The notes beneath the pieces were generated by a model that saw nothing but the letters and a program-made list of their open reading frames with translations, had not been told where the DNA came from and made no database searches. Below are positions 5,447 to 7,372 of a stretch of DNA of 7,372 bases, piece after piece; positions within the stretch are counted from its first letter, which is position 1; the number at the start of each line of letters is the position of its first letter. The translations under genes were made by a program, and so were the position numbers. Source of the DNA: Methanobacteriota archaeon (lineage in GTDB: Archaea; Thermoplasmatota; Poseidoniia; Poseidoniales; Thalassarchaeaceae). The DNA is taken from positions 1 to 7,372 of the forward strand of contig PBWO01000056.1 of the NCBI GenBank assembly GCA_002727275.1, read 5' to 3'.

Positions 5447-6541
5447 TTAGTAATGGTCGAAGAAAACACTTGAATCCGCATGTGTGACTTTTCCTGAGTC
5501 AGTGACTGAGCCGACTTTGCGACTACCGGGAAGCCTCTCTGAAAGCCACGCTACGACATCATCTGAAACATCATCTGAAACTGCAATAACCATCCCCATT
5601 CCCATATTGAATGTTCTATGCATCTCTCTAGCACTGACCGAACCCACCTCGGCTATCCAGGAGAACTCAGGGTGCACTGGCAAAGGCTCGGCGATATGCC
5701 AACCCAAAGTATCATGCAAACGGAGTAAATTCGACAGACCACCTCCGGTGATATGGGCGATTGCCTTGATTTCCTTGGATGAGCATGGGCCGGTACCTGC
5801 TCTGCAAGAAAGCACCAAATCGATTACCGGATCGACATAAATCATCGTAGGGTTGAGTAAGACCTCACCAATTGTCACTTCGCCCTCCTTCCATCTCACT
5901 ATCCTCTCATCATCTGTATCGAACGGCGCAGAAGCAGACAAGGCCAATCCAGACCTCTCTAGCACGGCCCTTACCAGGGTAAATCCATTTGAGTGTATGC
6001 CGCTGCTTGGGAGCCCGATTATGGAATCCCCTGTTTGCAACCTCTCGCCGGTAATCTCACCACCTAGTGGGAACCAGCCCAGAGCAGTTCCAGATAGGTC
6101 CAACTCAGTCACAATGCCGGGTAAGGTTGCAGTTTCACCACCAGCCAGAGTTACTCTTGCTTGACGACACCCCTCTGCAAGAGAATGTCCTAATTCCGAG
6201 TGCACGGTTGTGTCGGTCTTTGGGACTGCAATATAGTCGACGAATGCAATCGGTTCAGCTCCCACACAGATGAGATCATTCACATTCATTGCAATGCAGT
6301 CAATCCCTACTCCTCTCAACCAACCAGTCTGGCTAGCTAACTGTAGTTTTGAGCCCACTCCGTCGGTCGCCAAAACCAGTCGAGAATCGCCGAACTCGAC
6401 GATACCACCGAACCCTCCAGGAAGGGGGACAGGTGCTCCCTTCTGCCCTGTCTTTCTCACTGAACTACCAAGTGCACTAACTAGGCTTGAGATTGCCCTA
6501 CCTTCAGCATCGATGTCAACACCACTGGAGGCGTAGTCCAT
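5447..6541 (-). CDS. purM: Phosphoribosylformylglycinamidine cyclo-ligase (AIR synthase) PurM
   Basis: PurM closes the imidazole ring of FGAM with ATP, giving aminoimidazole ribotide in de novo purine synthesis. The 364 residues compare with about 345 in E. coli. Family blocks appear in order: YASSGVDIDA (3-12), TDGVGSKLQLA (59-69), GIDCIAMNVNDLICVGAEPIAFVDY (79-103), LAGGETATLPG (132-142), GLPSSGIHSNGFTLVR (176-191), AHITGGGLSNLLRL (262-275) and MHRTFNMGMGMVI (307-319). All belong to the two-domain ATP-grasp-unlike PurM/PurL fold. I chose ATG 6541 because GGTGAG precedes it and the family similarity begins right after. ATG 6556 would add five residues without an SD, though it could serve a leaderless transcript. 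A 12-bp tandem duplication near the end repeats VSDD. A short hydrophobic ORF with a GGAGG lies just upstream. trm1 follows 49 bases downstream. Confidence 0.96.
   Translation of the reverse strand: MDYASSGVDIDAEGRAISSLVSALGSSVRKTGQKGAPVPLPGGFGGIVEFGDSRLVLATDGVGSKLQLASQTGWLRGVGIDCIAMNVNDLICVGAEPIAFVDYIAVPKTDTTVHSELGHSLAEGCRQARVTLAGGETATLPGIVTELDLSGTALGWFPLGGEITGERLQTGDSIIGLPSSGIHSNGFTLVRAVLERSGLALSASAPFDTDDERIVRWKEGEVTIGEVLLNPTMIYVDPVIDLVLSCRAGTGPCSSKEIKAIAHITGGGLSNLLRLHDTLGWHIAEPLPVHPEFSWIAEVGSVSAREMHRTFNMGMGMVIAVSDDVSDDVVAWLSERLPGSRKVGSVTDSGKVTHADSSVFFDHY
5556..5581. repeat. Tandem 12-bp duplication inside purM
   Basis: The plus-strand unit CATCATCTGAAA is present twice in direct succession at 5557-5580, with one further matching base on each side. 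It encodes VSDDVSDD (about residues 321-328 of PurM), in a surface-like acidic stretch. It keeps the frame and is likely a recent slippage event that may vary between strains. Confidence 0.7.
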
Positions 6542-6544
6542 CGA

Positions 6545-6550
6545 CTCACC
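6545..6550 (-). promoter_or_regulatory. Shine-Dalgarno site of purM
   Basis: The minus strand reads GGTGAGTCG before ATG 6541. GGTGA matches part of the archaeal GGAGGTGATC consensus at a spacing equal to about 7 bases from where GGAGG would end. It supports ATG 6541 over ATG 6556. Confidence 0.5.
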
Positions 6551-6559
6551 GCCCATGGT

Positions 6560-6607
6560 TTACGTGAAACGCAACCACTCAATGATACTAACTATCAAAA
6601 TTAGCAA
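6560..6607 (-). CDS. Possible 15-codon leader ORF ahead of purM
   Basis: A minus-strand TTG at 6607 lies 8 bases after GGAGG (plus-strand 6616-6620) and opens a reading frame of 15 codons, MLILIVSIIEWLRFT, ending in TAA at 6562-6560. The stop is only 3 bases before ATG 6556 and 18 before ATG 6541. SD strength and spacing are good, and the product would be short and hydrophobic. A leader peptide coupling translation to purM is conceivable. The TTG start, tiny size and AT-rich context make chance quite likely. Confidence 0.25.
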   Translation of the reverse strand: MLILIVSIIEWLRFT

Positions 6608-6630
6608 GATATCATCCTCCAAACCATCGA

Positions 6631-6644
6631 AAATTGAGAAATTT
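6631..6644. repeat. Inverted repeat upstream of purM
   Basis: AAATT (6631-6635) and AATTT (6640-6644) pair around GAGA. The same stretch can also be read as an imperfect direct repeat, AAATTGAG then AAATTTGAG (6631-6647). It lies in the 202-base gap between purM and the lipoprotein gene and could bind a regulator; AT-rich dyads like this also arise by chance. Confidence 0.35.
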
Positions 6645-6646
6645 GA

Positions 6647-6690
6647 GGGTTTTTTACCCCCCAATCGGTTTACCTACGGTAAAAATACCG
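6647..6690. promoter_or_regulatory. Cluster of GGT/ACC dyads, possible operator
   Basis: Several short perfect dyads sit side by side: GGGT-TTTTT-ACCC (6647-6659), TTTACC-TAC-GGTAAA (6669-6683) and CGGTA-AAAA-TACCG (6677-6690). The last two overlap and share the GGTA half-site. They cover the likely TATA box of the lipoprotein gene, so a bound repressor would block TBP. The region lies between purM and the transporter gene, so either promoter could be the target. The dyads are read directly; a regulatory role is inferred. Confidence 0.5.
6680..6687 (+). promoter_or_regulatory. Likely TATA box of the solute-binding lipoprotein gene
   Basis: TAAAAATA lies about 60 bases upstream of ATG 6744, predicting a transcription start near 6710 and a leader of about 34 bases that contains the SD. 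CTATAAC at 6695-6701 is a weaker alternative that would shorten the leader and cut close to the SD. Confidence 0.45.
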
Positions 6691-6727
6691 AATCTCTATA
6701 ACTACCACACATCGTCGTGGACGCACT

Positions 6728-6737
6728 GGAGCGTGAT
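6728..6737 (+). promoter_or_regulatory. Extended Shine-Dalgarno site of the lipoprotein gene
   Basis: GGAG-C-GTGAT equals the archaeal anti-16S consensus GGAGGTGAT with one base changed to C and one position gained. It ends 6 bases before ATG 6744 and supports this start. Confidence 0.45.
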
Positions 6738-6743
6738 TACGCT

Positions 6744-7372
6744 ATGGAAAACAAGAAAATAATTGCAATGATGCTTACCCTGAGTATGCTAGCGGCCGCG
6801 TTCGCTGGTTGCCTGGGGGGAGATGATGAGGAGGAGCCTGAGCCGGAGCCAGAATGGTCACTGACCGCTGCTCCGGATGTCAACCCTGTGTGGGTTGAGT
6901 CCGGCTGGGACCCCATTATCCCCAACCTGAATGCCGGCGAGATGTGCGACGCAATCATCTCGGCGATGACGAAGACGGAAGAGAGAGACCAGGTCGTCGA
7001 CTTCACCAGGGCCTACTACACAAGTAGCCAGGGTGTAATCGGTGGATCAGGCTCTGCAGCTATCTCTGATGTAAGTGAGCTGAACGCCGCTGGGACCATC
7101 ATCGGTGTCCAGTCCGGGACAACCTCGGACCTGTATGCCAATGAGAATCTAGGCGACGCTACAACCACTGCATACGAGGATTTCCCCTCAGTCATTGCCG
7201 CTTTGAACAACGGTGACGTACACTACGCCATGGGAGACGCACCGGTTCTGTCTCTAGAGGGCGACCTAATGGCCACCTTCTCGGATGAGAACTTCGGTCT
7301 AGCCGTCCGTGAGGACTCCGGAGAGCTTCTTGCTGCTCTGGATGTCGCTATCGGCGCTGTTGTCGCTTCCGG
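6744..7372 (+). CDS. ABC transporter solute-binding lipoprotein (amino-acid type, family 3), 5' part
   Basis: The first 209 codons of a gene running off the right edge. Residues 1-23 are a lipoprotein signal: KK, a hydrophobic stretch (IIAMMLTLSMLAAAF) and AGC with lipidated C23. An acidic spacer rich in Glu and Pro follows. The rest matches family 3 binding proteins, which capture amino acids or similar polar solutes outside the membrane: SGWDPIIPNLNAGEMCDAIISAMTKTEERDQVVDFTRAYY (given here in family order, WDPIIP at 55-60, R81, VVDF at 84-87), GVQSGTTSD (121-129) and VHYAMGDAP (159-167). Between LTAAPDVNP (40-48) and VWVESGWD (49-56) about 30 residues normally present are missing, including the ligand-contacting PPF-type segment and first helix. 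GC content is higher than in moaA. It may be functional in altered form, a decayed paralogue, or an assembly artefact. Permease and ATPase genes would lie outside the window. Confidence 0.88.
   Translation, partial: MENKKIIAMMLTLSMLAAAFAGCLGGDDEEEPEPEPEWSLTAAPDVNPVWVESGWDPIIPNLNAGEMCDAIISAMTKTEERDQVVDFTRAYYTSSQGVIGGSGSAAISDVSELNAAGTIIGVQSGTTSDLYANENLGDATTTAYEDFPSVIAALNNGDVHYAMGDAPVLSLEGDLMATFSDENFGLAVREDSGELLAALDVAIGAVVAS

Noticed and set aside
5484..5840. Plus-strand ORF of 118 codons rich in Ser and Thr, with further ones at 5853-6536
   Set aside because: All lie antisense to PurM, whose conserved blocks run continuously through the region.
1..7372. CRISPR arrays, tRNA or rRNA genes, transposases, integrases, toxin-antitoxin or defence genes
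   Set aside because: No spaced repeats, cloverleaf-like segments or matching protein motifs were seen by eye on either strand; short or divergent RNA genes could still be missed.

Overview
The window looks like a compact piece of an archaeal chromosome, most likely a marine planktonic euryarchaeon of the Poseidoniales (Marine Group II) or a close relative in Thermoplasmatota. This is inferred from gene content, not from a search. A Trm1-type tRNA guanine-26 dimethyltransferase and a PAC2-family protein are typical of archaea. The right-hand gene is a lipoprotein with an acidic Glu/Pro spacer after the lipid-bearing Cys. Some starts carry Shine-Dalgarno (SD) sequences matching the archaeal consensus, while others have a TATA-like box at a distance that fits a leaderless or nearly leaderless transcript.

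Layout from left to right. (1) 1-626, plus strand: the last 54 codons of an alpha/beta-hydrolase, then a hotdog-fold acyl-CoA thioesterase. (2) 627-1546, minus strand: a hypothetical protein with a winged-helix-like C-terminus, then a pentapeptide-repeat protein 8 bases behind it; the repeat gene ends exactly where the thioesterase ends. (3) 1674-2444, plus strand: a PAC2-family (proteasome assembly chaperone-like) protein, ending exactly where the next gene ends. (4) 2445-3008, minus strand: an NfuA-type Fe-S carrier, divergent from (5) moaA at 3097-4092, plus strand, the radical SAM enzyme of molybdopterin synthesis. (6) 4075-6541, minus strand: purM (AIR synthase) followed by trm1, whose end overlaps the end of moaA by 18 bases. 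(7) 6744-7372, plus strand: the start of an amino-acid-type ABC transporter solute-binding lipoprotein that runs off the right edge.

How the genes fit together. Most are core metabolism or housekeeping: purine synthesis, tRNA modification, Mo cofactor, Fe-S assembly and protein quality control. The nfuA/moaA head-to-head pair is biochemically sensible because MoaA needs two [4Fe-4S] clusters. All three convergent junctions have no spacer or overlap, so there is no room for separate terminators. The one long intergenic region, 6542-6743, is dense with short dyads, TATA-like boxes and SD-like sequence.

No defence, mobile, CRISPR or RNA genes were seen, and I find no clear new multi-gene system. 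The items most worth a second look are the apparent in-frame loss of about 30 residues from the first lobe of the solute-binding protein, the cluster of GGT/ACC dyads upstream of it, a 15-codon hydrophobic ORF with a GGAGG just ahead of purM, and the unassigned winged-helix/pentapeptide gene pair.
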